Part shown: in pieces, positions 1 to 7,849 of the stretch
Numbering within the stretch: position 1 is the first letter of the stretch
Layout: each line of letters begins with the position of its first letter
Assembly (NCBI GenBank): GCA_044225675.1
Contig: JBGAIH010000011.1
Span: 62,001-126,000, forward strand
Length of the DNA stretch: 64,000 nucleotides
Direction: 5' to 3'
Source: JACMQX01 sp044225675
GTDB lineage: Bacteria > Pseudomonadota > Gammaproteobacteria > Burkholderiales > Burkholderiaceae_C
Translations under genes and position numbers: made by a program
Notes under the pieces: generated by a model
What the model was told of the DNA's origin: nothing
Seen by the model: the letters and a program-made list of their open reading frames with translations, nothing else
Database searches by the model: none

Positions 1-1425
1 CGTGTGCATCTCGTCGCCCGTGCGGTCGAGGAAGCCGGTGTTGATGAAGGCCACGCGCGATGCGGCCTCGGCGATGCAGGCCTTGAGGTTCACGCTGGTG
101 CGGCGCTCCTCGTCCATGATGCCGAGCTTGACGGTGTCCCGCGGCAGCCCGAGCATCGCCTCCACTCGCGAGAACAGCTCGGCCGCAAAGGCCACTTCCT
201 TCGGGCCGTGCATCTTGGGCTTGACGATGTAGACCGAGCCTTTGCGCGAATTGCGGATGCCCTTGGCCGACTTGCGTTGCAGGTCGTACAGCGCGATCGT
301 GGTCGTGATCACCGCATCCATGATGCCCTCGGGGATCTCCTTGGTACTGCCGTCGGCCGCGGTGTAGAGGATCGCCGGGTTGGTCATGAGGTGGCCGACG
401 TTGCGCACGAACATGAGCGAGCGGCCGTGCAGCGTGACCTTCTTCTTGCCGTCGGGGCCGGTGTAGACGCGGTCGGGGTTCAGGCCGCGCGTGAAGGTGG
501 TGCCGCCCTTGCTCACCGACTCGGTCAGCGTGCCCTGCAGGATGCCCAGCCAGTTGCTGTAGGCCAGGACCTTGTCCTGCGCATCGACCACGGCCACCGA
601 GTCTTCGAGGTCGAGGATGGTCGACAGCGCCGACTCGATTACCAGGTCGCTCACGCCGGCGGCGTCGCCCCGGCCGATCGGCGTGCTGCGGTCGATGCGG
701 ATGTCGATGTGCAGGCCGTTGTGGCGCAGCAGCACCGACGACGGCGCCTTGGCGTCGCCCTGATAGCCGACGAACTGCGAGGCGTCGGCCAGTTGCGTGC
801 TCTTGCCGCCCTTGAGCTTGACGGCGAGCTTGCCGTTCTTGACGCTGTAGCCGGCGGAGTCGATGTGCGAGCCGTTCTTCAGCGGCGCCGTGCGGTCGAG
901 CACGTAGCGCGCGTATTCGATCACCTTGGCGCCGCGCACCGGGTTGTAGCCCTTGCCCTTGTCGGCGCCGCCCGTCTCGGCGATCGCATCGGTGCCGTAC
1001 AGCGCGTCGTACAGCGAGCCCCAGCGCGCGTTGGCGGCGTTGAGCGCGTAGCGCGCGTTGAGAATCGGCACCACGAGCTGGGGCCCGGCCTGGATGGCGA
1101 GTTCGTCGTCGACGTTCTTCGTCGTGGCCTTCACCTTGGCCGGCTGCGGCACGAGGTAGCCGATGGTCTCCAGGAACTTGCGGTAGGCCGCCATGTTCGT
1201 GACCGGGCCCGGGTTGGCCTTGTGCCAGGTGTCGAGCTCGGTCTGCAGGCGGTCGCGCTCGGCCAGCAGCGCCAGGTTGCGCGGGGCCAGGTCACCGACG
1301 ATGGCATCGAAGCCGCGCCAGAAGTCCGCCGACGCGATGCCGACGCCGGGCAGAACCCTGTCTTCGATGAAGCGATGCAGCTCGGTGGCCACTTGCAGGC
1401 GATGGACGGAAGTGCGGGCAGTCAT
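1..1425 (-). CDS. glcB: Malate synthase G, N-terminal 475 residues (cut by window edge)
   Basis: Condenses glyoxylate and acetyl-CoA to malate in the glyoxylate/glycolate pathway, in the cytoplasm. Reading the minus strand from ATG 1425 gives a continuous frame to base 1. It contains family stretches HGRSLMFVRNVGHLM, MHGPKEVAFAAE and RTSVNLKACIAEAA, all characteristic of the long isoform G rather than isoform A. The full protein should be about 725 residues, so roughly the last third (including the C-terminal catalytic aspartate region) lies outside the window. It is divergent from a LysR-type regulator 291 bp away, a common arrangement for glcB control in Burkholderiales (inference). Nothing suggests it is broken. 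Confidence 0.95.
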   Translation of the reverse strand, partial: MTARTSVHRLQVATELHRFIEDRVLPGVGIASADFWRGFDAIVGDLAPRNLALLAERDRLQTELDTWHKANPGPVTNMAAYRKFLETIGYLVPQPAKVKATTKNVDDELAIQAGPQLVVPILNARYALNAANARWGSLYDALYGTDAIAETGGADKGKGYNPVRGAKVIEYARYVLDRTAPLKNGSHIDSAGYSVKNGKLAVKLKGGKSTQLADASQFVGYQGDAKAPSSVLLRHNGLHIDIRIDRSTPIGRGDAAGVSDLVIESALSTILDLEDSVAVVDAQDKVLAYSNWLGILQGTLTESVSKGGTTFTRGLNPDRVYTGPDGKKKVTLHGRSLMFVRNVGHLMTNPAILYTAADGSTKEIPEGIMDAVITTTIALYDLQRKSAKGIRNSRKGSVYIVKPKMHGPKEVAFAAELFSRVEAMLGLPRDTVKLGIMDEERRTSVNLKACIAEAASRVAFINTGFLDRTGDEMHT

Positions 1426-1716
1426 GGGGAACCTCGAAAAGTTGGATTGGAAACCGGGGACGGTGCGGCTCGGCGTGCGAGATCCGTACCAGCGCTGTGA
1501 ATGCTCTTTGTGCATACTCTATTTGATACCTGGAAATCCATTAAGTCATCGTTGAGCGCTTTATCCGTGACTTTTTTGAGTGGAATCGGCCCTCGCTGCA
1601 AGGGCGGCCCGTTCGCCGTCTCCTCCTGCTGGACTAGGCGTTAACCCTGGCTCTGCGGATGCAATCGACCCCCGTGGGCGCTTGATTTTTGACTTCCATC
1701 AACCTAATCTCGGACC
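1426..1716. promoter_or_regulatory. Divergent glcB / lysR intergenic region
   Basis: A 291-bp gap between the divergent starts of glcB and the LysR gene. It is AT-richer than the flanking genes, notably around 1500-1580 and 1680-1715, so both promoters and LysR sites probably lie here. I see no long perfect palindrome and no RNA gene. Confidence 0.5.
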
Positions 1717-2640
1717 ATGGACAAATTGAAGCAGTTGGAGTCGTTTGTCTCCGTGGCCACGCGCGGCAGCCTCACCGCCGCAGCGCATGCCGAAGGTGTG
1801 GCACCCGCCATCATGGGGCGCCGGCTCGATGCGCTGGAAGAGCGGCTGGGCGTCAAGCTGCTGATCCGCACCACCCGCAGGATCACGCTCACCCATGAAG
1901 GCTCGGCCTTTCTGGAGGACTGCCAGCGCCTGCTGGCCGACTTTGCCAACGCCGAGGCCAGCGTGAGCGCCGGCGGCGTCAAGGCGAGCGGGCATCTGCG
2001 CATCACCGCGCCGGCCGGCTTCGGCCGCCGCCACGTCGCGCCGCTGGTGCCCCGGTTTCGCGAGCAGCATGTCGACGTCACGATTTCGCTGAACCTGAGC
2101 GACCGGGTGGTCGATCTGGCTGGCGAGGGCTACGACTGCGCGGTGCGCGTGGGCGACCTGCCCGACTCGTCGCTGGTGAGCCTGCGGCTGGCCGACAACC
2201 GGCGCCTGTGCGTGGCGACGCCGGCCTATCTCAAGCGCCGGGGCGTGCCGCAGCAGCCGTCCGAGCTGTCGCGGCACGATTGCCTGGTCCTGTCGAGCGA
2301 CGCGTCGCAGACCCGGGGCTGGGCCTTCACCCTCAACGGCGAGGTCACGCACCTCAAGCCCGGCGGCCCGCTGGACTGCTCCGACGGCCAGGTACTGCAT
2401 GACTGGTGTCTGGCCGGCTACGGCATCGCCTGGCGCAGCACCTGGGAAGTGGAGGCCGAGGTGGCCGACGGCCGGCTCGTGGCCGTGCTCGAGGATTTCG
2501 CCGCGCCTCCCAACGGCATCTACGCCGTCTTTCCGCAGCGAAAGCACCTGCCTCTGCGGGTGCGGCTGTGGATAGACTTCCTCAAGTTCCACTACGGACA
2601 GCCCGAATTCTGGAAGACCCATCCGCTGCCCCCGCAATGA
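1717..2640 (+). CDS. LysR family transcriptional regulator
   Basis: 307 residues, the normal LysR length. The N-terminal winged helix-turn-helix (about residues 1-60) begins MDKLKQLESFVSVATRGSLT and includes the wing segment RTTRRITLTHEG. The rest is the periplasmic-binding-protein-like effector domain. The variant helix APAIMGRRLDALEERLGVKL places it in the subgroup of LysR proteins annotated in Burkholderiales as acting on a divergent metabolic gene. The position divergent from glcB suggests it controls glyoxylate/glycolate use (inference). The stop codon overlaps the start of the next gene by ATGA, so the two are probably cotranscribed. Confidence 0.9.
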   Translation: MDKLKQLESFVSVATRGSLTAAAHAEGVAPAIMGRRLDALEERLGVKLLIRTTRRITLTHEGSAFLEDCQRLLADFANAEASVSAGGVKASGHLRITAPAGFGRRHVAPLVPRFREQHVDVTISLNLSDRVVDLAGEGYDCAVRVGDLPDSSLVSLRLADNRRLCVATPAYLKRRGVPQQPSELSRHDCLVLSSDASQTRGWAFTLNGEVTHLKPGGPLDCSDGQVLHDWCLAGYGIAWRSTWEVEAEVADGRLVAVLEDFAAPPNGIYAVFPQRKHLPLRVRLWIDFLKFHYGQPEFWKTHPLPPQ

Positions 2641-3095
2641 CCCTCGAAGCCCTGCTTGCCTACGCCCACCTGCTGGCCATCCTCACGATGGTCGTGTTTC
2701 TCGCCAGCGAGGCCGCGCTGTGCCGGCCCGAGTGGATCAATCCGGCCGTGGTCGAGCGCCTGGCGCGCGTCGACATGATCTACGGGATCGCCGCAGTCGC
2801 GGTGCTCGCCACCGGCCTGGCGCGCACCTGGCTGGGCGCCAAGGGCATGGGCTGGTACTGGAGCAACCCGCTGCTGCACCTGAAGCTTGCGATGTTCGTG
2901 GCGGTGGGTCTGCTGTCGATCCGCCCGACGATCACCTACCTGCGCTGGCGCAAGGCGCTGCGCGCCACCGGCGAGATGCCGGCCGAGGCCCAGGTGCGTG
3001 CCACGCGGCGGCTCGTCATGATCCAGGCGCACATCGTGGCGTTCATTCCGCTGGCGGCGGTGTTTCTGGCGCGGGGTTTCGGCGGGCGCGGGTAG
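2637..3095 (+). CDS. DUF2214 family membrane protein
   Basis: 152 residues. The ATG at 2637 overlaps the LysR stop (ATGA), so translational coupling is likely and decides the start. I see about four hydrophobic segments: residues 5-25, 45-62, 78-95 and a C-terminal one ending in AAVFLARGFGGRG. The pattern TLEALLAYAHLLAIL at the start and the GWYWSNPLLHLKLAMFV segment match the DUF2214 family of small predicted inner-membrane proteins of unknown function. The job is unknown. Its link to the LysR gene is only by coupling. Confidence 0.8.
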   Translation: MTLEALLAYAHLLAILTMVVFLASEAALCRPEWINPAVVERLARVDMIYGIAAVAVLATGLARTWLGAKGMGWYWSNPLLHLKLAMFVAVGLLSIRPTITYLRWRKALRATGEMPAEAQVRATRRLVMIQAHIVAFIPLAAVFLARGFGGRG

Positions 3096-3137
3096 GCGCC
3101 CGCCGGCGAAGGCGTGCGGCAGGCCCGGTCCTGCGGA

Positions 3138-3169
3138 GTTTTGTCCAAATTGGACAAAACCACTAAGAT
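3138..3169 (+). promoter_or_regulatory. Autoregulatory operator and leaderless promoter of the Phd gene
   Basis: Bases 3138-3160 form a perfect 23-bp palindrome: 11-bp arms GTTTTGTCCAA / TTGGACAAAAC around one central A. A sigma70-like promoter is embedded in it: -35 TTGTCC at 3141-3146, 17-bp spacer, -10 TAAGAT at 3164-3169. The expected transcription start, seven bases after the -10, is 3176, the A of the antitoxin ATG, and no ribosome binding site is visible. This predicts a leaderless mRNA repressed by the Phd protein binding over the promoter (inference). Confidence 0.7.
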
Positions 3170-3175
3170 TCAGTC

Positions 3176-3646
3176 ATGCAGCACATGACGGCCAGCCAGG
3201 CCAAGCAGAATTTCGGCGAACTGCTCGACGCAGCCATGCGTGGGCCCGTTGCGATCGAGCGCCACGGCAAGACCCGGGCGGTGGTCCTCTCGCCCGAGGC
3301 CTTCGCTGAGCGCTCGGGTGCGGATGCTGGCGATGCGCTGGCGCGGCGTCGAGCCGCGCGGGCAGCGCAACTGCTTGTGGACAAGGACCGGTTGATCCGG
3401 CACCAGAAGCTGGCCGTCGAGCTCCTGCTCATGCCGCCCGCGCGGCGCCAGGCGCTGATCGCCAAGGCACGTGCGGAAGTGGGGCGCTGGCGCCGGGACC
3501 GCCTGTGCAGCCCTGACTATGCCGACCGTTGGGTCGCGCTGCTCGACCTGCCGGCCCGTGACCTGGCCCGTGCCCTGGCGTCCGACACCCTGGAGTGGGG
3601 CGTCGCCCTGCGGCAGAACTCTCCCTGGCCGGCTGTCGCTGAATGA
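3176..3646 (+). CDS. Phd/YefM family type II antitoxin
   Basis: 156 residues. The N-terminal about 55 residues are a Phd/YefM fold: MTASQAKQNFGELLDAAMRG followed by PVAIERHGKTRAVVLSPEAF. Such domains bind operator DNA as dimers. The C-terminal about 95 residues are unusually long and Arg-rich for this family and presumably hold the toxin-binding part. The first ATG (3176) is chosen because the predicted transcription start coincides with it; a second ATG at 3185 is possible. The gene overlaps the next one by ATGA, the usual coupling of antitoxin and toxin. The role in autoregulation is inferred from the palindrome just upstream. Confidence 0.85.
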   Translation: MQHMTASQAKQNFGELLDAAMRGPVAIERHGKTRAVVLSPEAFAERSGADAGDALARRRAARAAQLLVDKDRLIRHQKLAVELLLMPPARRQALIAKARAEVGRWRRDRLCSPDYADRWVALLDLPARDLARALASDTLEWGVALRQNSPWPAVAE

Positions 3647-4233
3647 GGCGGGAGCATCTGTTGCGGCTGTTCGCCGAGGCGCAGCGCCTGACGGGGCACC
3701 GGGAGTACGTGGTGATCGGCAGCCTGTCGGCGCTCGGCATCCAGGACGAGGGGGAGCTTCCGCTCGAAATGGCCATGTCCAACGACGTGGATGCCTACAC
3801 GCTGGCGGATCCGGGGCGGATCTTCGATATGCAGGCCGATCTCGGCGAAGGCTCGGGCTTCCACCGGCTTCACGGCTTCTTCCTCGATCCGGTGTCGCCC
3901 GACCTGCCCAGCCTGCCGCACGGTTGGCAAAAGCGCATGAGCCACATCGAGCAGGGCGAGCTGAGAATCTGGTTTCTCGATCCTGACGACGCGGCCATCT
4001 CCAAGTACGCGCGCAGCCAGCCCAACGACCTGCGATGGATCCGGGCTGGCATCGGCTCGGGGCTGGTTTCGCTGCCGCGGGTCCGGGCGCGCATGGCGTC
4101 CACCGTGTTCCTCGACGCGGACGAAGAGGCGCGGGTGCGGCAGCAGGTCGAGGCCGACGAAGCCTGGTTCGAGGACATGAAAAAAGCCCGCCTGAACAGG
4201 CGGGCTTCTGCGCCGTCGAAGGCGCGGCGCTGA
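3643..4233 (+). CDS. Nucleotidyltransferase-fold protein (DUF6036-like), putative toxin
   Basis: 196 residues. It carries a minimal nucleotidyltransferase signature: VVIGSLSALG (G26-S27) followed by an acidic pair in SNDVDAYT (D48, D50). Downstream are LRIWFLDPDDAAISKYARSQ and RARMASTVFLDADEEARVRQ. This resembles the DUF6036/AbiEii-type nucleotidyltransferases that often sit next to antitoxins. It starts at an ATG overlapping the Phd stop, so the two form a probable toxin-antitoxin operon (inference). Its last about 15 codons read through a strong hairpin that works as a terminator on the other strand, so the annotated C-terminus, rich in Arg and Ala, may be a recent extension. Confidence 0.75.
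   Translation: MRREHLLRLFAEAQRLTGHREYVVIGSLSALGIQDEGELPLEMAMSNDVDAYTLADPGRIFDMQADLGEGSGFHRLHGFFLDPVSPDLPSLPHGWQKRMSHIEQGELRIWFLDPDDAAISKYARSQPNDLRWIRAGIGSGLVSLPRVRARMASTVFLDADEEARVRQQVEADEAWFEDMKKARLNRRASAPSKARR
4180..4207 (-). terminator. Intrinsic terminator of psiF, inside the 3' coding end of the opposite gene
   Basis: The 10-bp stem AAGCCCGCCT / AGGCGGGCTT (4184-4193 with 4198-4207) has loop GAAC. On the minus strand it ends in a run of six T. It is correctly placed for transcripts leaving the PsiF gene (stop at 4311), yet lies entirely inside the coding frame of the plus-strand nucleotidyltransferase gene. Confidence 0.8.
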
Positions 4234-4310
4234 CGGCGATTCCGGGCGGGAGGGCCTCGGATCGCCTCAGGCATGCGGGCGGCACGGGCCGCCCGGTTCA
4301 TGGGCCGTCC

Positions 4311-4619
4311 TCAGGCCTTCTTGCTCAGGCATTCCTTCATGAAGGCCTTGCGCTCGTCGCCCTTCTTGTCCTTGGCGTCGACGTTGCAGGACTTCATCTT
4401 GTCCTGCTGGGACATGGCCTTGGCGGGCTTGGCGCTCAGGCACTCCTTCATGAAGGCCTTGCGCTCGTCGCCTTTCTTTTCGCCGGCGTCCTTGTTGCAC
4501 GTGGCCATCTTGGTCTGCTGCGCGGTCGGCGCCTTGCCTTCGGCCTTGGTGTCGGCGGCGTGGGCCATGCCGAAGGAAAGGCCCAGGGCGAGGGCGGCGA
4601 GGGAGAGGTACTGCTTCAT
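4311..4619 (-). CDS. psiF: PsiF repeat-containing secreted protein
   Basis: 102 residues. Residues 1-22 (MKQYLSLAALALGLSFGMAHA) form a Sec signal peptide. Two PsiF repeats follow, each built on CN-D-KKGDERKAFMKECLS, with a Cys pair spaced about 20 residues apart, at about residues 45-65 and 80-100. PsiF was named for phosphate-starvation induction in E. coli; the biochemical role is unknown. The protein is very Lys-rich and probably periplasmic. The gene is transcribed towards the toxin-antitoxin pair and ends at the hairpin at 4180-4207. Confidence 0.88.
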   Translation of the reverse strand: MKQYLSLAALALGLSFGMAHAADTKAEGKAPTAQQTKMATCNKDAGEKKGDERKAFMKECLSAKPAKAMSQQDKMKSCNVDAKDKKGDERKAFMKECLSKKA

Positions 4620-4732
4620 GGTGTGTCCTGCTGGTGGGTTGGTAATTCAGAATCCCGCGAGGATTCTGAGCCCATAACGCGGCGGCTGGCAAGCTGGATG
4701 ACCCGCTTCGACCACCCCCGTAAAATCCCTAG

Positions 4733-6418
4733 ATGATCTCCGTCAAACAGGAACTGCTCGCGGCCCTGGCCGCCGAGCTGGACAAGCTTTCTCTCGGTGC
4801 CGGCGAGCGCGCCGCCTTCGAGTCACCCAAGATGGCCTCGCACGGCGACTATGCCTGCACCGCCGCCATGCAGCTGGCCAAGCCGCTCAAGCTCAATCCG
4901 CGCCAGGTGGCGCAGAACCTGATCGACGCGCTGCGCGCCACGCCGGCCTTCACAAACTGGGTGCAGGACATCGAGATCGCCGGCCCCGGCTTCATCAACA
5001 TCCGCCTGAAGCCCGCCGCCAAGCAGCAGGTGGTGCGCGAGGTGCTGGCCGCCGGCGCGGCGTTCGGCGCCCAGCCGTCCCATGGCCAGCGGGTGCTGGT
5101 GGAGTTCGTCTCGGCCAATCCCACCGGCCCGCTGCACGTCGGCCATGGCCGCCAGGCCGCGCTCGGCGACGCGATCTGCAATCTGTTTGCCACGCAGGGC
5201 TGGGACGTGTACCGCGAGTTCTACTACAACGACGCCGGCGTGCAGATCGCCACGCTCGCCACCTCCACGCAGCTGCGCGCGCAGGGCGTCAAGCCCGGGG
5301 ACGCCGGCTGGCCCGAGGCGGCCTACAACGGCGACTACATCCAGGACATCGCCGACGACTTCCTGGCCGGCAAGACCGTCCGGTCCGATGACCGCGAATT
5401 CACGGCGAGCGGCGACGCGGCCGACCTCGACGCCATCCGCCAGTTCGCCGTGGCCTACCTGCGCCACGAGCAGGACCTCGACCTGCGGGCCTTCGAGGTG
5501 AAGTTCGACAACTACTACCTCGAGTCCAGCCTGTACACCAGCGGCCGCGTCGATGCGGCCGTCAAGAAGCTCGTGGAGGCCGGCAAGACCTACGAGCAGG
5601 ACGGCGCGCTGTGGCTGCGCTCCACCGACTACGGCGACGACAAGGACCGCGTGATGCGCAAGTCCGACGGCACCTACACCTACTTCGTGCCCGACGTCGC
5701 CTACCACATCACCAAATGGGAGCGGGGCTTCCACAAGGTCGTGAACATCCAGGGCACCGACCACCACGGCACCATCGCACGCGTGCGCGCCGGCCTGCAG
5801 GCGGCGGGCGTGGGCATTCCGGCCGGCTACCCCGACTACGTGCTGCACACCATGGTGCGCGTGATGCGGGGCGGCCAGGAGGTCAAGATCTCCAAGCGCG
5901 CGGGCAGCTACGTGACGCTGCGCGACCTGATCGAGTGGACCAGCAAGGACGCGGTGCGCTTCTTCCTGCTCAGCCGCAAGCCTGACACCGAATACATCTT
6001 CGACGTCGACCTGGCGCTCGCGCAGAACAACGACAACCCGGTCTACTACGTGCAGTACGCCCATGCGCGCATCTGCTCGATCCTGCGCACCTTCCGCGAG
6101 CAGGAGCCGGGCGACGCGGCGGCCCTGGCCACGGTCGACCTGTCGCCGCTGCAGAGCCCGCAGGCGCTCGCGCTCATGCTGCTGCTCGCGCGCTACCCGG
6201 CCATGCTGACGGCGGCCGCGCAGGACTTCGCGCCGCACGACGTCACCTTCTACCTGCGCGAACTGGCGGCGGCCTACCACAGCTACTATGACGCCGAGCG
6301 CATCCTCGTGGATGACGCCGCCGAACGCCGCGCCCGGGTGGCGCTGGTCGCCGCGACGGCGCAGGTGTTGCACAATGGCCTGAAGGTGCTGGGCGTGTCC
6401 GCGCCCGAAAGAATGTGA
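4733..6418 (+). CDS. argS: Arginyl-tRNA synthetase
   Basis: 561 residues, the standard length for this class I synthetase, which attaches arginine to tRNA-Arg in the cytoplasm. Visible motifs are the HIGH equivalent HVGH in ANPTGPLHVGHGRQ (near residue 135), the KMSK-like KISKRAG segment, and the C-terminal DALR anticodon-binding part (QNNDNPVYYVQYAHARICSI onward). The TGA stop overlaps the ATG of the following SPOR gene (TGATG), so argS, SPOR and dsbA probably form one transcription unit. Confidence 0.97.
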   Translation: MISVKQELLAALAAELDKLSLGAGERAAFESPKMASHGDYACTAAMQLAKPLKLNPRQVAQNLIDALRATPAFTNWVQDIEIAGPGFINIRLKPAAKQQVVREVLAAGAAFGAQPSHGQRVLVEFVSANPTGPLHVGHGRQAALGDAICNLFATQGWDVYREFYYNDAGVQIATLATSTQLRAQGVKPGDAGWPEAAYNGDYIQDIADDFLAGKTVRSDDREFTASGDAADLDAIRQFAVAYLRHEQDLDLRAFEVKFDNYYLESSLYTSGRVDAAVKKLVEAGKTYEQDGALWLRSTDYGDDKDRVMRKSDGTYTYFVPDVAYHITKWERGFHKVVNIQGTDHHGTIARVRAGLQAAGVGIPAGYPDYVLHTMVRVMRGGQEVKISKRAGSYVTLRDLIEWTSKDAVRFFLLSRKPDTEYIFDVDLALAQNNDNPVYYVQYAHARICSILRTFREQEPGDAAALATVDLSPLQSPQALALMLLLARYPAMLTAAAQDFAPHDVTFYLRELAAAYHSYYDAERILVDDAAERRARVALVAATAQVLHNGLKVLGVSAPERM

Positions 6419-7144
6419 TGAGCGCAACCCACAAGCGACAAGCCGGCCATCGGCAACTCGGCGGAACCATCATCGGTTTCATCCTCGGCGTGGTCTTCGG
6501 CCTGGCTGCGGCCCTGGCCGTGGCCGTCTACGTCACCAAGGTGCCGGTGCCTTTCATGAACAAGGGCCAGAACCGCTCGGCCGAGCATGACGAGGCCGAA
6601 GCCCGCAAGAACAAGGACTGGGACCCGAACGCGCCGCTGTACGGCAAGAATCCGGCGCGCCCGGCATCTGCTGCCGCAGCAGGCGCGGTCGTGCCGGCCC
6701 CGGCCGCCGCGCAGACGCCGGCCGGGCCGGCCTCGGCCAGGTGGCGGCGCCTGCGGCACCCTCCCGCGCCTCGGCGCCGGCGGCGCGTCGGCCGATCCGC
6801 TCGGCGACCTCGCGCGCGCGCGGGCCGCTGCGGCGCCGAATCCGGCGCTGAATCCTGCGCGGGGGGCGTCCGCCGCCGTGGCGGCAGCCACCCCGGCAGG
6901 CGCCGATCCGTTCACCTACTTCGTCCAGGTCGGCGCCTACCGCACGGCCGAGGACGCCGAAGCCCAGCGCGCCAAGCTCCAGCTGTCGGGCATCGAGACA
7001 AAAATCACCGAGCGCGAGCAGTCCGGCCGCACCGTGTTCCGCGTGCGCGCCGGCCCCTTCGAGCGCAAGGACGACGCCGACAAGATGAAGGAACGCCTCG
7101 ACGCCACGGGGCTGGAATCCGCCCTCGTTCGCGTGCAGCGCTGA
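6418..7144 (+). pseudogene. SPOR-domain membrane protein with frame disruption
   Basis: The reading frame from ATG 6418 encodes a short cytoplasmic start, one membrane segment (GTIIGFILGVVFGLAAALAV) and an Ala/Pro-rich linker typical of FtsN/DedD-like SPOR proteins. The peptidoglycan-binding SPOR domain (YFVQVGAYRTAEDAEAQRAK, then FRVRAGPFERKDDADKMKER, ending VRVQR at 7144) is in another frame. The best path leaves frame 1 near 6740, passes through the third frame (GQVAAPAAPSRASAPA) and enters frame 2 near 6785, implying two small indels in GC-rich repeats. As written the domain would not be translated. Sequencing error is a serious alternative, since the SPOR domain itself looks intact. Confidence 0.75.
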
Positions 7145-7192
7145 ACTTTTCCGGCTGCGCTGCGCTCAGAGCCCTACAAGGAGTGAAATCAG

Positions 7193-7849
7193 ATGAAACG
7201 ACGTGAGTTTTCCATCGGTGCGGCCTCGGCCGTGGCGGCATCGGCGCTGACCCTGGCGGGCACGAGCGCCCACGCGCAGGGCAAGCCGCCCGAGGAAGGG
7301 ACCGACTACATCGGCATCGGCAAGCCCGCGCCGACCGAGGCGCCTGCCGGCAAGATCGAGGTGGTCGAGTTCTTCTGGTACTCCTGCCCCCACTGCAATG
7401 CGTTCGAGCCGCGCTGGGAAAGCTGGGTCAAGGCCGCGCCCAAGGACCTGCACATCCGCCGCGTGCCGGTGGCCTTCCGTGACGACTTCGTGCCGCAGCA
7501 GCGGCTGTTCTACGTGCTGGAGGCCATGAACCGCGTCGACGACCTGCATCGCAAGGTGTTCTACGCCATCCACAACGAGCGCCAGGCCCTCAACACCCAG
7601 GACAGCATCGCCAACTGGGTCGAGAAGCAGGGCGTGGACAAAGCCAAGTTCGTCGAGCTGTACAACTCGTTCTCGGTGTCTTCCAAGGCCCGCCGCGGCA
7701 CCCAGCTGCAGGAGACCTTCAAGGTCCAGGGCGTGCCGTCGCTGGGCATCGGCGGGCGCTTCTACACCGACGGCCAGCTGGCCCGCACCATGGACCGGGC
7801 GTTGCAGGTCAGCGAATACCTCATCGGCGAGATCCGCAAGGGCCGCTAG
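7193..7849 (+). CDS. dsbA: Thiol:disulfide interchange protein DsbA/DsbL
   Basis: 218 residues. It introduces disulfide bonds into periplasmic proteins. The active site is CPHC (about residues 65-68) in FFWYSCPHCNAFEP, with the cis-proline region VQGVPSLGIGG near residue 180. The N-terminus MKRREFSIGAASAV followed by an Ala-rich stretch to AHAQ is an export signal with a Tat-like RRxF pattern. AGGAG lies 9 bases before ATG 7193. The TAG stop (7847-7849) is made partly from the end of an inserted IS5 element: T and A are the target site and the G is the first IS base. The protein end is therefore preserved by the insertion. Confidence 0.95.
   Translation: MKRREFSIGAASAVAASALTLAGTSAHAQGKPPEEGTDYIGIGKPAPTEAPAGKIEVVEFFWYSCPHCNAFEPRWESWVKAAPKDLHIRRVPVAFRDDFVPQQRLFYVLEAMNRVDDLHRKVFYAIHNERQALNTQDSIANWVEKQGVDKAKFVELYNSFSVSSKARRGTQLQETFKVQGVPSLGIGGRFYTDGQLARTMDRALQVSEYLIGEIRKGR

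Noticed and set aside
4..1500. Long plus-strand open frame of about 498 residues over glcB
   Set aside because: Its product is Arg/Val/His-rich low-complexity sequence without family features, while the minus strand reads a perfect malate synthase G. It is a GC-rich shadow frame.
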